Assembly: GCF_024347515.1 (NCBI RefSeq)
Contig: NZ_AP025492.1
Location: forward strand, 1,674,001 to 1,738,000
Origin: Vibrio gigantis
Lineage (GTDB): Bacteria > Pseudomonadota > Gammaproteobacteria > Enterobacterales > Vibrionaceae
Reading direction: 5' to 3'
DNA: 64,000 nt
Each line of letters starts with the position of its first letter. Position 1 is the first letter of the stretch. Below, one piece after another: positions 40,825 to 50,202 of this stretch. The position numbers and the translations under genes were made by a program. The notes below the pieces were generated by a model. The model did no database searches and was not told the DNA's origin. It worked only from the letters and a program-made list of their open reading frames with translations.

Positions 40825-40853
40825 AAAAGAGCTCTGAAAATCAGAGCTCTTTT
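40825..40853. terminator. bidirectional terminator between ligase and norM
   Basis: A perfect 13-bp stem AAAAGAGCTCTGA/TCAGAGCTCTTTT with a three-base loop, placed between two convergent genes; T runs exist on both strands. Confidence 0.9.
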
Positions 40854-40893
40854 GGTATTCGATATCAGATACACTGACTTAGCGAGTACGAAT

Positions 40894-42264
40894 CTAGCGA
40901 GAACTAAATTCTAATTGAACGTCGTCGTCCTGCTTATGCATCCAGTGCAAGCGCATACCCAACATAATGGCTGCAGATGTTAGACCGACAATGAAACCAA
41001 TCCAGAAACCGTGCGCGCCCATAGGTTCAACAATCCAATCTTTCATACCTAAGATGTAGCCGATAGGAAGACCAAGCAACCAATAAGCAACGAAGGTAAT
41101 ATTGAAGATCGAACGCATGTCTTTGTAGCCACGCAGAGCACCTGCTGCAATAACTTGGATTGCATCAGTACATTGGTAAACCGCTGCGAACAATAGCAAT
41201 TGCATTGCAACAGTAATTACCGCGGTGTTCTCTGTGTAAAGTAATGATACCTGCTCTCTGAACACTACAGTTAAGGCTGCTGTCATTAATGCTGTAGCTA
41301 AACCAACAATGATACCCACGTGCGTTGCGATCTTTGCGCCTTCTGTGTTGTTTTCACCTAACTTATGGCCAACACGAATACTCACTGCTGCACCAATACT
41401 CATTGGAATCATGAAAACCAGCGAAGAGAAGTTGATCGCAACTTGGTGTGCGGCAACAATCAATGAGCCGAGTGGCGCAACCAACAAAGAAACCACCGCG
41501 AATAAAGTTACCTCAAAGAAGATAGCTGCCGCGACTGGGAAACCAAGTCTAAACAGTCGAATTTGAGCTTTAAGTTGAGGTTTATGGAACGTACCGAAGA
41601 TGTTGATTTTCGCTAAACGCTTTGAGGTTAAAACGTAAGCGAACAGCAGTGCAAACATAACCCAATATACAATAGCTGTTGCAACGCCACAGCCGACCCC
41701 GCCTAGTGCAGGAGCACCAAGTTTTCCGTATACGAACATCCAGTTAAGTGGGATGTTTAATAGCAAACCAATAAAACCAATCACCATTGCAGGCTTAGTT
41801 AAAGACATACCGTCTGTAAAGCTTCTCAATGTCTGGAACAACAAAAATGCGGGTACAGCGAACATCACGGCATTCATATAGCCGATAGTCTTTTCTGCCA
41901 TGAGTTGTTCAATGTCCATCCACTCCAATATCAACTGTGTCTGAAAAAGAACGCCAATGATTGGAAGGGAGATGACGAGTGCTAAAAACGCGCCTTGTTG
42001 TATCTCAAATGGAATTTTTACTTGTCGACCAGAACCATTCAGTTGTGCAACAACAGGAACCAACGCCATCAATAGACCTACACCAAATAAGATTGATGGT
42101 AGCCAGATACTTGCAGCAATCGAAACCGCTGCCATATCGATAGCACTTACGCCACCGGCCATGACGGTATCAACAAAACCCATACCAGTTTGTGCAACGG
42201 ATGCGATCAGTACTGGGGTCGCAAGTTTGATTAGATTCGAGGATTCTTCTTTGTAACGATGCAC
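40894..42264 (-). CDS. norM: MATE multidrug efflux pump (NorM)
   Basis: 456 residues with twelve predicted helices. The opening MHRYKEESSNLIKLATPVLI and GFVDTVMAGGVSAIDMAAVS are characteristic of Vibrio NorM, a Na+ or H+ driven exporter of fluoroquinolones and cationic dyes. The GTG at 42264 is chosen because GGAG lies six bases upstream; a TTG at 42276 is in frame but overlaps that ribosome site. Convergent with the ligase gene. The upstream gap is occupied by a MITE-like element. Confidence 0.92.
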   Translation of the reverse strand: MHRYKEESSNLIKLATPVLIASVAQTGMGFVDTVMAGGVSAIDMAAVSIAASIWLPSILFGVGLLMALVPVVAQLNGSGRQVKIPFEIQQGAFLALVISLPIIGVLFQTQLILEWMDIEQLMAEKTIGYMNAVMFAVPAFLLFQTLRSFTDGMSLTKPAMVIGFIGLLLNIPLNWMFVYGKLGAPALGGVGCGVATAIVYWVMFALLFAYVLTSKRLAKINIFGTFHKPQLKAQIRLFRLGFPVAAAIFFEVTLFAVVSLLVAPLGSLIVAAHQVAINFSSLVFMIPMSIGAAVSIRVGHKLGENNTEGAKIATHVGIIVGLATALMTAALTVVFREQVSLLYTENTAVITVAMQLLLFAAVYQCTDAIQVIAAGALRGYKDMRSIFNITFVAYWLLGLPIGYILGMKDWIVEPMGAHGFWIGFIVGLTSAAIMLGMRLHWMHKQDDDVQLEFSSR

Positions 42265-42406
42265 AAACAACTCCAAATAAGTGGGGAAAATTAGAATAAT
42301 AGTGTAGGAAGGGACATTCTGAAGGAATCAGAGACAATGATCTTAAGCTTCCACTGGACGAATCATAAAGAAATGTCACAATAACTGCTATGAAAAACTG
42401 TTATTA

Positions 42407-42673
42407 GGGCGTATTGATCTTTCGAGCTGATTTTTGCAGCGAGTTGCTGGGAATTTATACAAGACAGAGGCGTCGATGTGTAGCTAGCCTACATGAGAAG
42501 CCGATAACGCAGTAAAAATGACCAGCAAACGCTGCCCGAAGGGTTCGGCTAAAAGCGTTTTACTCTTTGTTGAGGGAGATTTACTTAGAATGACTAGGCT
42601 ACTTCCCCCTCGCCGCGATTAAAACGCTTTTATCTCGAACAAAATTTAACCGCGAAAGGTCAACACGCCCTAG
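42407..42673. mobile_element. MITE-like element with imperfect terminal inverted repeats
   Basis: The left end (42407 onward) reads AGGGCGTATTGATCTTTCG and the right end, read inward on the minus strand, AGGGCGTGTTGACCTTTCG: 17 of 19 bases agree. TA lies at each outer edge, a possible target duplication. Inside is a second inverted pair, AAAAGCGTTTTA near 42552 and TTAAAACGCTTTT near 42619. There is no open frame of useful length, so this is a non-autonomous element or remnant. It fills nearly all of the norM-ribE divergent gap and may carry the ribE promoter. Confidence 0.7.
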
Positions 42674-42692
42674 AATGCTAAATAGGAATCTT

Positions 42693-43301
42693 ATGTTTAC
42701 AGGTATCGTTCAAGGCATGGCAACACTGGTTGCTATAAACAAAAAAGAGTTGTTTCAAACTCATACCATTGAGCTAAGCGACGAAATGGTTGAGGGATTA
42801 GCAATTGGTGCTTCAGTAGCTCATAACGGTTGTTGCTTAACGGTAACGGAAATTTCAGGTAACCAGATTGCTTTTGATTTAATGCAAGCGACATTGCGCT
42901 TGACGAACTTAGGCCAACTGAATGTTGGTGACAAAGTGAATGTCGAACGTGCAGCCAAGTTTGGTGATGAAATCGGCGGACATAGTATGTCAGGCCACAT
43001 TACTCTGATGGCTAACCTCGTTGATGTGATTAAGACTGAGAATAACCGTACACTTTGGTTCGAACTACCAGAAGAATCGATGAAGTACGTGTTGAGCAAG
43101 GGTTACATCGGCGTTGATGGTTGTTCATTGACGATTGGCGAAGTGGAAGAGAACCGTTTCTCTGTTCACCTAATTCCAGAAACGCTGAATCGCACTCTGT
43201 TTGGCGGCCGTGAAGTCGGCGACCAAGTGAACATTGAGTTTGACCCTCAAACACAGGCGATTGTTGATACTGTAGAGCGTGTATTAGCAAACCAAAAGTA
43301 G
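42693..43301 (+). CDS. ribE: riboflavin synthase alpha chain
   Basis: 202 residues. [19 protein letters not shown] begins the first lumazine-binding repeat and MFTGIVQ is the invariant N-terminus of the enzyme, which fixes the start at 42693 rather than at the ATG 18 bases upstream. Two homologous barrels carry [10 protein letters not shown] and GVDGCSLTI, and the family's SGH motif is present (MSGHI). The enzyme dismutates two 6,7-dimethyl-8-ribityllumazine to riboflavin. It is homotrimeric and cytoplasmic. The start is 20 bp from the end of the MITE-like element. A terminator follows. Confidence 0.95.
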   Translation: MFTGIVQGMATLVAINKKELFQTHTIELSDEMVEGLAIGASVAHNGCCLTVTEISGNQIAFDLMQATLRLTNLGQLNVGDKVNVERAAKFGDEIGGHSMSGHITLMANLVDVIKTENNRTLWFELPEESMKYVLSKGYIGVDGCSLTIGEVEENRFSVHLIPETLNRTLFGGREVGDQVNIEFDPQTQAIVDTVERVLANQK

Positions 43302-43362
43302 CAGTGACGGTTTACACATAGCACTTGCCAAAAAAAGAAGCTAAGTAAAAGTCAAAGATCTT

Positions 43363-43388
43363 AAAAAGAGCACTTAGGTGCTCTTTTT
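43363..43388. terminator. terminator after ribE
   Basis: An 11-bp stem AAAAAGAGCAC/GTGCTCTTTTT with a four-base loop and T runs in both directions. It may also serve the convergent CPXCG gene. Confidence 0.88.
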
Positions 43389-43451
43389 GTATTTTAGCAG
43401 GCTAGCCTAAAAATTTAGGAGTGTAGCGCTAACTCCACAAGAGAGTAGGTG

Positions 43452-43655
43452 TTAGAAGACTTGTTCGTCGTCGGCATCAATCGAAAGATTAATTCTGTCT
43501 CTCACTTCATCTACCTGCATATCGAGGTGAATGGCATTGCAACACGCAGGGCAATCGTCATAAAAATCTTGGCTTCCATTAGAAGCATCGAGCGTTATGC
43601 TGATTGCATGCCCACAGTGGGGGCAGGAGACATGTTTCTCTGTGTATTTATGCAT
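43452..43655 (-). CDS. CPXCG-motif cysteine-rich protein
   Basis: 67 residues. The N-terminal VSCPHCGHAISITLDAS and the later DCPACCNAIHLDMQV form the paired CPxCG/CPxC knuckles that define this small zinc-binding family; the acidic C-terminus is also typical. GGAG lies upstream of the ATG. No function is established. It converges on ribE. Confidence 0.8.
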   Translation of the reverse strand: MHKYTEKHVSCPHCGHAISITLDASNGSQDFYDDCPACCNAIHLDMQVDEVRDRINLSIDADDEQVF

Positions 43656-43680
43656 GGCGAACTCTCCTCACTGTAACTTG

Positions 43681-43752
43681 TACCAATCGCAGTAGCTTGT
43701 ATAGATCGCAGTAAACAGTTATATCGATCGTAGTAAATAACTGTGATTGGTA
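43681..43752. repeat. intergenic palindromic repeat
   Basis: TACCAATCGCAGT at 43681-43693 and ACTGTGATTGGTA at 43740-43752 are inverted copies with one mismatch; between them ATCGCAGTA-like words recur at about 21-bp spacing. It fills the space between two minus-strand genes and ends exactly at the stop of the upstream one, resembling the dispersed palindromic repeats of Vibrio genomes. Confidence 0.6.
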
Positions 43753-44619
43753 TTAAACGGCCTGTATCTTCTGAATACATGCTTCAGTTTGTGCTAAATA
43801 TTCTCCGCCAAATTGATTGCAGTGGTTAAGAAGATGGTACAAGTTGTAAATGTCTTTCCGTTCAGTATAGCCAACGTCGAGTGGATTGACGCTTTGGTAA
43901 CCTTCATAAAACTCTTTTGGAAACCCTTCAAACAATTCCGTTAACGCCAAATCGCATTCATGATCGCCCCAGTAACAAGCAGGGTCGTAACATATAGGCC
44001 CAAAGGCTGAATTTGCGACATTACCATTCCAAAGATCACCATGAAGCAGAGAAGGGCGAGGATTGTGGCCAGCAAGGCGCATATTCACCACATCAACGAT
44101 GTCATCTATATCACCAAATTCGATGCCTTTCTCTTTTAGTAATTGGAGTTGGAAGCCAATGCGTTGCTCAGAGAAAAAACGACCCCATTTCTTATGCCAA
44201 GGGTTAGGTTGAAGTGTGCTGCCGATATAGTTGTCTTGGTCACAACCGAACTCTTTTTGCTCGCCCCATTGATGAAGTTGCGCAAGTTGTACTCCGAAAT
44301 CGAAGCTATTATTACCCGTCTCAAGTGGTTTGGTTGGCAAGTAATTGAGAATAATGAACGAACACTCTTTGGTTTTGCCAATAAGCACTAATTCGGGAAC
44401 GTAAACAGTGGAGGTTTCTCTTAACAAACGTAAGTTCTCGGCTTCAATTTCAAACTTAGGTAAAAATTCTCGCTGATTCACTTTAACAAAGTAACGTTCA
44501 TTACCATCACTGATCATATAGCAATCGTTAATGTCACCACCAGAAAGCTTGATACGTTCAGTAATCTGGAAGTTAAATAGAAGAGTATCTGAAAGTTGTT
44601 GAGAAATGGCCTGCCACAT
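43753..44619 (-). CDS. fructosamine kinase family protein (YniA-like)
   Basis: 288 residues. Kinase-like fold with nucleotide-binding LSGGDINDCYMI and YFVKVN (Lys), catalytic loop LLHGDLWNGNV and metal-binding CYDPACYWGDHECDLA, the standard motifs of the fructosamine-3-kinase family. Members phosphorylate ketosamine adducts or ribulosamines for deglycation. GAGGAT precedes the ATG. Cytoplasmic; the physiological substrate in Vibrio is not known. Confidence 0.9.
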   Translation of the reverse strand: MWQAISQQLSDTLLFNFQITERIKLSGGDINDCYMISDGNERYFVKVNQREFLPKFEIEAENLRLLRETSTVYVPELVLIGKTKECSFIILNYLPTKPLETGNNSFDFGVQLAQLHQWGEQKEFGCDQDNYIGSTLQPNPWHKKWGRFFSEQRIGFQLQLLKEKGIEFGDIDDIVDVVNMRLAGHNPRPSLLHGDLWNGNVANSAFGPICYDPACYWGDHECDLALTELFEGFPKEFYEGYQSVNPLDVGYTERKDIYNLYHLLNHCNQFGGEYLAQTEACIQKIQAV

Positions 44620-45189
44620 AGGAAATCCTCAAAGACTGAAAGTTAGGAATACTGTTTGTTTAATAGCAATAGTTTAGGATAAATCTGAGCAATTTATAGA
44701 CGCACTCGTCAATGTTCTTCGCTCTTCTTCTGCTTATGTAGAATCAATTGGCCGAATTGTGAACTTGAACTGATTCAAGCTCTTTGAAATACAAACACAA
44801 ATTGGACATATGGTGTGGTGAAATAGTTTGGAACTGGTCTCACAATCAAAACGGTTTTGATCGTCACAAACTGGAAAAGTAGTTTGAGCTTGTTATTGTC
44901 TACCCATCAATTTTAATGAGCTTTTAGAGACAGTTGAAAGCGCTATTGTTAACTGGCGCAATACTTTATTTCAAATTCTGTCTTACACTTTGTTAGCCAT
45001 GTATTTACTTGAGCCTTAACTAAGTGGCTATACAACGCAGACCTATATTGATTTAAATTTAAGCTGAAATACTAACTAGGATCATTTTAATGCGCTTTTG
45101 GACAATAAAGTGATGACAAATAGCGTCATTTACATAGTATTAGGCAAATACGTATTAATCTGCTCTAGAGCTTAAAACGGAGAATTATT
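44620..45189. other. 570-bp divergent gap
   Basis: No gene seen. It should hold the promoters of the fructosamine kinase (minus) and DUF3802 (plus) genes. The most striking element is the perfect 17-bp palindrome ATCAAAACGGTTTTGAT at 44845-44861, an operator-like sequence. GGAG lies just before the GTG of the downstream gene. Confidence 0.5.
44845..44861. promoter_or_regulatory. 17-bp perfect palindrome, possible operator
   Basis: ATCAAAAC-G-GTTTTGAT. The symmetry is perfect over both eight-base arms. No T run follows, and the size is typical of a dimeric regulator site. The binding protein is unknown. Confidence 0.4.
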
Positions 45190-45534
45190 GTGGTTGTAGA
45201 AACCGATGGCTATTTGGCTTTGATCGAGCACCTATCATTTAATCTTGATGTGTTTACCAATAGTAATGGTGATACTGGAAACGAAAGTGTCGAAGATATT
45301 GTTACCGACATGATTTCAACGAACATCATGGCTATTTTCGAGCAAAACCCAGAATTGCATTCGAGCGTTCGTTTTCAGCTTTTAAAAGAAGCAGATGCCG
45401 TAGTAGCGGACCTTGGTGAAGTATTAGCGGGTGTTTGGGCTAAGAAAGCGACGAACGAACAAATTGTATTCCTCGATGAATACATCGCGTTAGTGAAGAA
45501 CCTGTTTGATACTGCTGTTGCTAAGTACGACTAA
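45190..45534 (+). CDS. DUF3802 family protein
   Basis: 114 residues from a GTG start with GGAG seven bases upstream. Entirely helical and acidic (GYLALIEHLSFNLDVFTNSN; EDIVTDMISTNIMAIFEQNPEL), matching the DUF3802 family restricted to Vibrionaceae and relatives. No signal peptide or motif. The function is unknown. Confidence 0.7.
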   Translation: MVVETDGYLALIEHLSFNLDVFTNSNGDTGNESVEDIVTDMISTNIMAIFEQNPELHSSVRFQLLKEADAVVADLGEVLAGVWAKKATNEQIVFLDEYIALVKNLFDTAVAKYD

Positions 45535-45643
45535 CGGTTTGTTTTTCCTTTTATTGCCGTAATTAGCCAGTATAAATAACAACGGGCGTTAAAGTCGCAT
45601 CTTGACTAGAGTTATCTGACTCAGCGGTTTATCTTTCGAACCG

Positions 45644-46129
45644 CTATAAACGCCTAAAGTGCCAAAACTTGGAGGCCCAATAAGGGTTATCTAGCCTCGA
45701 TATAATCACACCTTTCGACGTAGATGCATGTAGGAATTGATTATTTCCTAAGTAAACACCCACGTGTCGTACAGTCATCGATGTCTTAAAAAACACCAAA
45801 TCGCCACTTGTTGCCTGTTCATACGCAATCTCTTTTCCCTTTTGACTCTGATCTTTTGTGGTTCTTGGTAGTGCTTGTTGGGTAGCATTTTGGACTGCAA
45901 TTTGTACAAAAGCGGAGCAATCTACACCGCGGAATGAGCTTCCACCGAAATGGTATGGCACGCCTTTCCACTGCTCATAGACACTCATATAAGCATTTGT
46001 AGTCAATTGTTCTGACTTTGATAAAGGTTTCTGTGCAGTCTGACCAAGCTGAGAAGGAGAAGGGGACGAGCTACATGCAGCTAATGTTGCGAAAGTTATT
46101 GTAACTGCAAGCATTTTTCTGAATTTCAT
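45644..46129 (-). CDS. NlpC/P60 peptidoglycan endopeptidase lipoprotein
   Basis: 161 residues. Lipobox LAACS (C19), then the NlpC/P60 domain with catalytic cysteine in GVDCSAFVQ and histidines in VRHVGVYLG and QFLHAST. Members cut the D-Glu-mDAP or related bond of the stem peptide. Its size is close to E. coli NlpC and MepS. It is lipid-anchored, facing the periplasm. It stands alone on the minus strand between two plus-strand genes. Confidence 0.92.
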   Translation of the reverse strand: MKFRKMLAVTITFATLAACSSSPSPSQLGQTAQKPLSKSEQLTTNAYMSVYEQWKGVPYHFGGSSFRGVDCSAFVQIAVQNATQQALPRTTKDQSQKGKEIAYEQATSGDLVFFKTSMTVRHVGVYLGNNQFLHASTSKGVIISRLDNPYWASKFWHFRRL

Positions 46130-46233
46130 ATGTAACTCTTCTGAAAAGAAATTGAAATAAAAACGTCATCAAGGACTTCTAGTATACGGACTAACTTAAG
46201 GATATCTCTTTTCGTAGTCAAACTGGATTTCAC

Positions 46234-48279
46234 ATGCCCGACACAAACTTATCAATAAAGCCCTCACGTTATACATTGTCACTCATTCAAACCGTTACCG
46301 CTGTATTTATTTCTATTCTTTTACTCGTTAGTTTTTTATCAATGGTTAGTATTCGCGGAGTTGAGCAGGTTGGGGGACATTTTGACTCACTATCAGAACA
46401 AGCATTACCCCTTGCTCTTCACAACGCCGAGTTAACGCAAAGCGTATTAGAACAAGTGAAACTACTCACTTACAGCACCCAATCTACCGACTTAGATACA
46501 CTGAATGCCACAAGGGGCTCAATTGACCAACTCGAAACAGAGAGTAATACCACGCTAGAGGAACTCCTTTTTATCTCCCAATCTTTTCCTGAAGCGATCT
46601 CTTTAGAGCAACAACAAAACCTTATCGATGACATGGCGCAGCTGCAATCCATGACCAACACGGTACTGCTAGCGCAAATTGAGATTCAAAGTAAGCAAAA
46701 TCTCATCGACAGTAAAATGGGCGAGTTCCGTTATGGCGTTGGGTCTATCGGACCAGAAATGAATCGAATTAGCTCGTTTTTGGTTGAAGACAACCCGGAA
46801 GCGAGTGATGCTGCAAATCGATTTACGTCCAGTGCGTCTGCGATGGCGAACACATTTTTAATGTTGATGATGCAATCTGACATTGATAAAGCACACGATG
46901 AATATCGTCAACTGAGGAATCGAATTGCGGGCCTTAACTTGGCTTACAGTGACTTTGCTGATTGGCACCCAGACATCGCCGAATTCGCAAGTTTGACGGC
47001 ACCTTATGAAATGGTGAAAGAGGGCTTTACAGAAGAAGGGGTAATCAAGCAAATCCTATCGAAACTCGAACTGGTTAAACAGCAAGAGCAGAACTTAACG
47101 CAAGTGATTACCTTAGCGAATACCGTTATTAGTACACTGAATCAGTTGTCTTCTACTGCTTCCCAACTGATTGATGAAAGCGAGCTCGTTGTAAATCAAA
47201 CCATCATCAATATTGATCGTGTGTTGTTTATTAGCGGGCTGGTGATTGCCGTAATCATTGCGATCTCATGGTTCGTATTACGTCGTTGGATGAATAAAGG
47301 GCTTAAAAACATTACACAACAATTAAGTTCACTTGCCGATCACGACTTCTCCAAACAAAGTGAACTGTTGGGACCTCTGGAACTACAAGTTATCACTTCA
47401 AAACTCAATACAGTGGTAGATTCAACCGCTGACTCGGTTCGTTTGGTAACGCGTAACTGTGAGACGCTTTATCAAACAGCTGAAGTGAGTCATGACGCCG
47501 CAGAGCAAACAAATTCTAGCTTGAACGAGCAAAATGAATCTCTTCAGAATATGATCGCGACTATTACTGAGCTTGAAGCATCCATTGGTGAGATTGCCCG
47601 TATCTCTAACGCATCGAACGACGATGCACAGATGGCAGAAGATGAGTCAGTAAATGGAAGTCAGGTAGTTGGTCTTAATCAGCAACGATTACAAGCGCTT
47701 GAGCAATCTCTTAGCATGAACGAAGAGTCGATGGCTGATTTGGATGGTCGAGTTAAACAGATTCGCGAAATGGTCGACATGATCAGTGGTATCGCTGAAA
47801 ACACAAACCTATTAGCATTGAACGCTGCCATAGAGGCTGCGCGAGCAGGTGAGCAAGGGCGAGGCTTTGCAGTCGTTGCCGATGAAGTACGTAAATTGGC
47901 GAGTGGCACATCTCAGCAAACGACCAATATTCGTAACATGATGAACGAGTTAGTAGCGGCAGCTGACCGCTCACGTGCTTCTGTAACGGAATCGCGAAGC
48001 GAAATGGCGAATGCGCTGGACACCAGCGGAGATGTAAAACAGGCCTTCGAGAAGATAGAGTTCGCGGTTAGCCAGATCAAAGGGCGTGTTGAACAAATCA
48101 TGGTGGCTACTGAGCAGCAAGCACGAGCGACTGTCGATGTAACGCATTCAATCACTCGTGTATCTGAGCAAGGCGAGAATACTAAGCTGCAACTTGAATC
48201 TATGATCGAAAGTTCTGAACAAGTAGGTGAGATAGCTGGGCATCAACAGGCTATGCTGCACAAATATGTGCTGAGGTAA
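46234..48279 (+). CDS. methyl-accepting chemotaxis protein
   Basis: 681 residues. TM1 (about 20-42), a helical periplasmic domain of about 280 residues, TM2 (about 330-350, [20 protein letters not shown]), HAMP-like region, and the signalling domain with hairpin tip [38 protein letters not shown]. The sensor is all-helical, like the 4HB/HBM-type chemoreceptors, not Cache. There is no C-terminal CheR-tethering pentapeptide. The ligand is unknown. It is a single gene with a terminator downstream. Confidence 0.93.
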   Translation: MPDTNLSIKPSRYTLSLIQTVTAVFISILLLVSFLSMVSIRGVEQVGGHFDSLSEQALPLALHNAELTQSVLEQVKLLTYSTQSTDLDTLNATRGSIDQLETESNTTLEELLFISQSFPEAISLEQQQNLIDDMAQLQSMTNTVLLAQIEIQSKQNLIDSKMGEFRYGVGSIGPEMNRISSFLVEDNPEASDAANRFTSSASAMANTFLMLMMQSDIDKAHDEYRQLRNRIAGLNLAYSDFADWHPDIAEFASLTAPYEMVKEGFTEEGVIKQILSKLELVKQQEQNLTQVITLANTVISTLNQLSSTASQLIDESELVVNQTIINIDRVLFISGLVIAVIIAISWFVLRRWMNKGLKNITQQLSSLADHDFSKQSELLGPLELQVITSKLNTVVDSTADSVRLVTRNCETLYQTAEVSHDAAEQTNSSLNEQNESLQNMIATITELEASIGEIARISNASNDDAQMAEDESVNGSQVVGLNQQRLQALEQSLSMNEESMADLDGRVKQIREMVDMISGIAENTNLLALNAAIEAARAGEQGRGFAVVADEVRKLASGTSQQTTNIRNMMNELVAAADRSRASVTESRSEMANALDTSGDVKQAFEKIEFAVSQIKGRVEQIMVATEQQARATVDVTHSITRVSEQGENTKLQLESMIESSEQVGEIAGHQQAMLHKYVLR

Positions 48280-48326
48280 ATGCGCTAAGTTGGCATAACT
48301 TACGATTAAAACTAATCTCGATAGAG

Positions 48327-48364
48327 AAACGCCCTTAAATTCCGACATGAATCTAAGGGCGTTT
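48327..48364. terminator. terminator after the chemoreceptor gene
   Basis: 11-bp stem AAACGCCCTTA/TAAGGGCGTTT followed by T on the plus strand, placed between convergent genes. Confidence 0.85.
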
Positions 48365-48420
48365 TTGTCTAGATATAGGTTTGAGTTCAATATCAGCTTG
48401 AGCCACAAACGAGTTTGAAT

Positions 48421-49224
48421 CTAGTCTTTTGTTGTCGGGAATTGTGTAAACGGCTGACGCAACATCAAGTCCAACCGTTGCTCTTTACCATCTTGAATCT
48501 CGGGAACACCAATATGAACCTTATCGTGGCCAAGTTTAGGTTGAGCGCGGTAAGTCTTAAACCAGATGTCCCACACCGATAGAAAGAAACCAAAGTTTGA
48601 GTGGGTTTCTTTAACAATGATCGAGTGATGAACGCGATGCATGTCTGGTGTCACTATCACTTTTCTTAATCGCTTATCAATCCATAACGGAAGACGTGCA
48701 TTACTGTGGTTAAACATCGCACTGGCATTAAGAACAATTTCAAATATCACGACCGCAATGACAGGGACACCAAGCGCGATCACCAAACTCACTTTAATCA
48801 GCATCGAAAGGATCACCTCAATAGGGTGAAAGCGCGTTCCGGTAGTGACATCGATATCTAGATCTGCATGGTGAACTCGATGTAACTTCCATAACCAAGG
48901 CACACGGTGAAAAACCAAGTGTTGTAAGTAAATGGCGAAATCTAAGAGTAATACGCAGATTAGAACAGTGAGCTCTATAGGGAGTGACAGGGTATTAAAC
49001 ACACCCCATTGATTTTGTTGTGCGATAACTGCCGCTTGGAATGCCGCGATAGGAATTAGAGTGGCTAATAGAAAGCTATTCAAAGCAACTAGAGCAAAGT
49101 TGTTTCCCCAACGAAACCATTTGCTTTGAGTCAGTGCTTTACGTGGAAAGCGGTATTCCCAAAGCGCACACAATCCAAAAACGACAATAAAACAAACAAG
49201 GCGAAGCTGTGATGGGTCTTGCAT
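48421..49224 (-). CDS. sterol desaturase/fatty acid hydroxylase family protein
   Basis: 267 residues with four to five membrane helices. The three histidine clusters of the family are present: HLVFHRVPWLWKLHRVHHAD, then FHPIEV, and later MHRVHHSI. These bind a di-iron centre. The ATG at 49224 has AAGGAA five bases upstream; an in-frame start at 49242 overlaps it. Bacterial members hydroxylate lipid substrates, but none can be named here. It converges on the chemoreceptor gene. Confidence 0.87.
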   Translation of the reverse strand: MQDPSQLRLVCFIVVFGLCALWEYRFPRKALTQSKWFRWGNNFALVALNSFLLATLIPIAAFQAAVIAQQNQWGVFNTLSLPIELTVLICVLLLDFAIYLQHLVFHRVPWLWKLHRVHHADLDIDVTTGTRFHPIEVILSMLIKVSLVIALGVPVIAVVIFEIVLNASAMFNHSNARLPLWIDKRLRKVIVTPDMHRVHHSIIVKETHSNFGFFLSVWDIWFKTYRAQPKLGHDKVHIGVPEIQDGKEQRLDLMLRQPFTQFPTTKD

Positions 49225-49298
49225 GGGAATTCCTTCTATCATTCTAGGGACACTGTAAGTACAATCGTGTCACTTTTCTAGATTTATCGTTATTGTCC

Positions 49299-50039
49299 AT
49301 GAGAATCCACGCTTTTCACCGTTTATATCAACACCGTTTGTCTCTTTCTACCAAGCCGTTTAACGCGCGCGGGTGTAAAGTGGTTCGATGTGAGTTCTGT
49401 AAAATCAAACAAGACAGCTGTATCTGTGAACATCAACCAGACGTAAATACGAACGTCGCGACTATGTTGATCTTATCGGACAACGAAATACTTAAGCCAA
49501 GTAATACAGGGCGTTTAATCCTTGATACCGTTAAAGAGAGCTACGCCTATCTTTGGCACCGCACTGAGCCGAATCAAGAGATGCTTGATGTCCTGAAAGA
49601 CGATAAATATCAACCTGTCGTGGTTTTTCCTGAAGACTATACCGATGACAAATCGCGCGTGGTTGCTGACCTCGGTGAAATGCGAGATTCGGACAAGACG
49701 TTGCTGCTGATCTTCATTGATGGCAGTTGGCGAGAGGCGCGTCGGATTTTTCGTCGTTCAGAGTATCTGCAAGATCTTCCAGTGCTATCTATTGAACCCG
49801 AATCCGTTTCACAATACATGATGCGCAAGTCGGATAACGAACAACACCTATCGACTGCCGAAGTCGCGAGCTTAGTTCTAAAACAAGCTGGGGAAGAACA
49901 GGGCGCTCTAACTTTACAGCTGTGGTTTGAGACATTTCGCGAAAGCTACATGCTAAGTAAGACGCGTTATAAGTCGGATCCGTCCCAACCGAGCCTGAAT
50001 GCTTTCATCAAACACAATAAAAGTGAGACTTCACTCTAA
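49299..50039 (+). CDS. DTW-domain tRNA-uridine aminocarboxypropyltransferase
   Basis: 246 residues. An N-terminal zinc knuckle (VVRCEFCKIKQDSCICEHQP) and the catalytic FIDGSWREARRIFRRS block (here DGSW in place of DTW) define the TapT/YfiP family, which transfers the aminocarboxypropyl group of SAM to U47 of tRNA (acp3U). The ATG at 49299 is preferred over a TTG two codons earlier, although the ribosome site is weak. It is divergent from the desaturase-like gene. Confidence 0.85.
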   Translation: MRIHAFHRLYQHRLSLSTKPFNARGCKVVRCEFCKIKQDSCICEHQPDVNTNVATMLILSDNEILKPSNTGRLILDTVKESYAYLWHRTEPNQEMLDVLKDDKYQPVVVFPEDYTDDKSRVVADLGEMRDSDKTLLLIFIDGSWREARRIFRRSEYLQDLPVLSIEPESVSQYMMRKSDNEQHLSTAEVASLVLKQAGEEQGALTLQLWFETFRESYMLSKTRYKSDPSQPSLNAFIKHNKSETSL

Positions 50040-50202
50040 CCTTTAACCACTTTGTGCTGACTTGTTGTTCAAACAGACTCGATCACGAGATAAGTTTGTT
50101 ATCTATCACGGTTTGTAGGGGGAGTGTTATGGATAATGTCCCTTAGTTGTTTAATTTAAAAAATATATTTGCCCGAATTTAGGGAAGAATTGGAGAGATT
50201 TA

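Noticed and set aside
42407..42692. FMN riboswitch in front of riboflavin synthase
   Set aside because: The gap lacks the conserved FMN aptamer words as I know them, and its ends form inverted repeats, which fits a MITE-like element better.
45623..45645. Terminator between DUF3802 and the NlpC gene
   Set aside because: AGCGGTT/AACCGCT is only 7 bp, overlaps the stop of the lipoprotein gene and has no T run.
50130..50202. NagC operator upstream of nagK
   Set aside because: The AT-rich run does not show a convincing match to the NagC consensus; a matrix scan would be needed.
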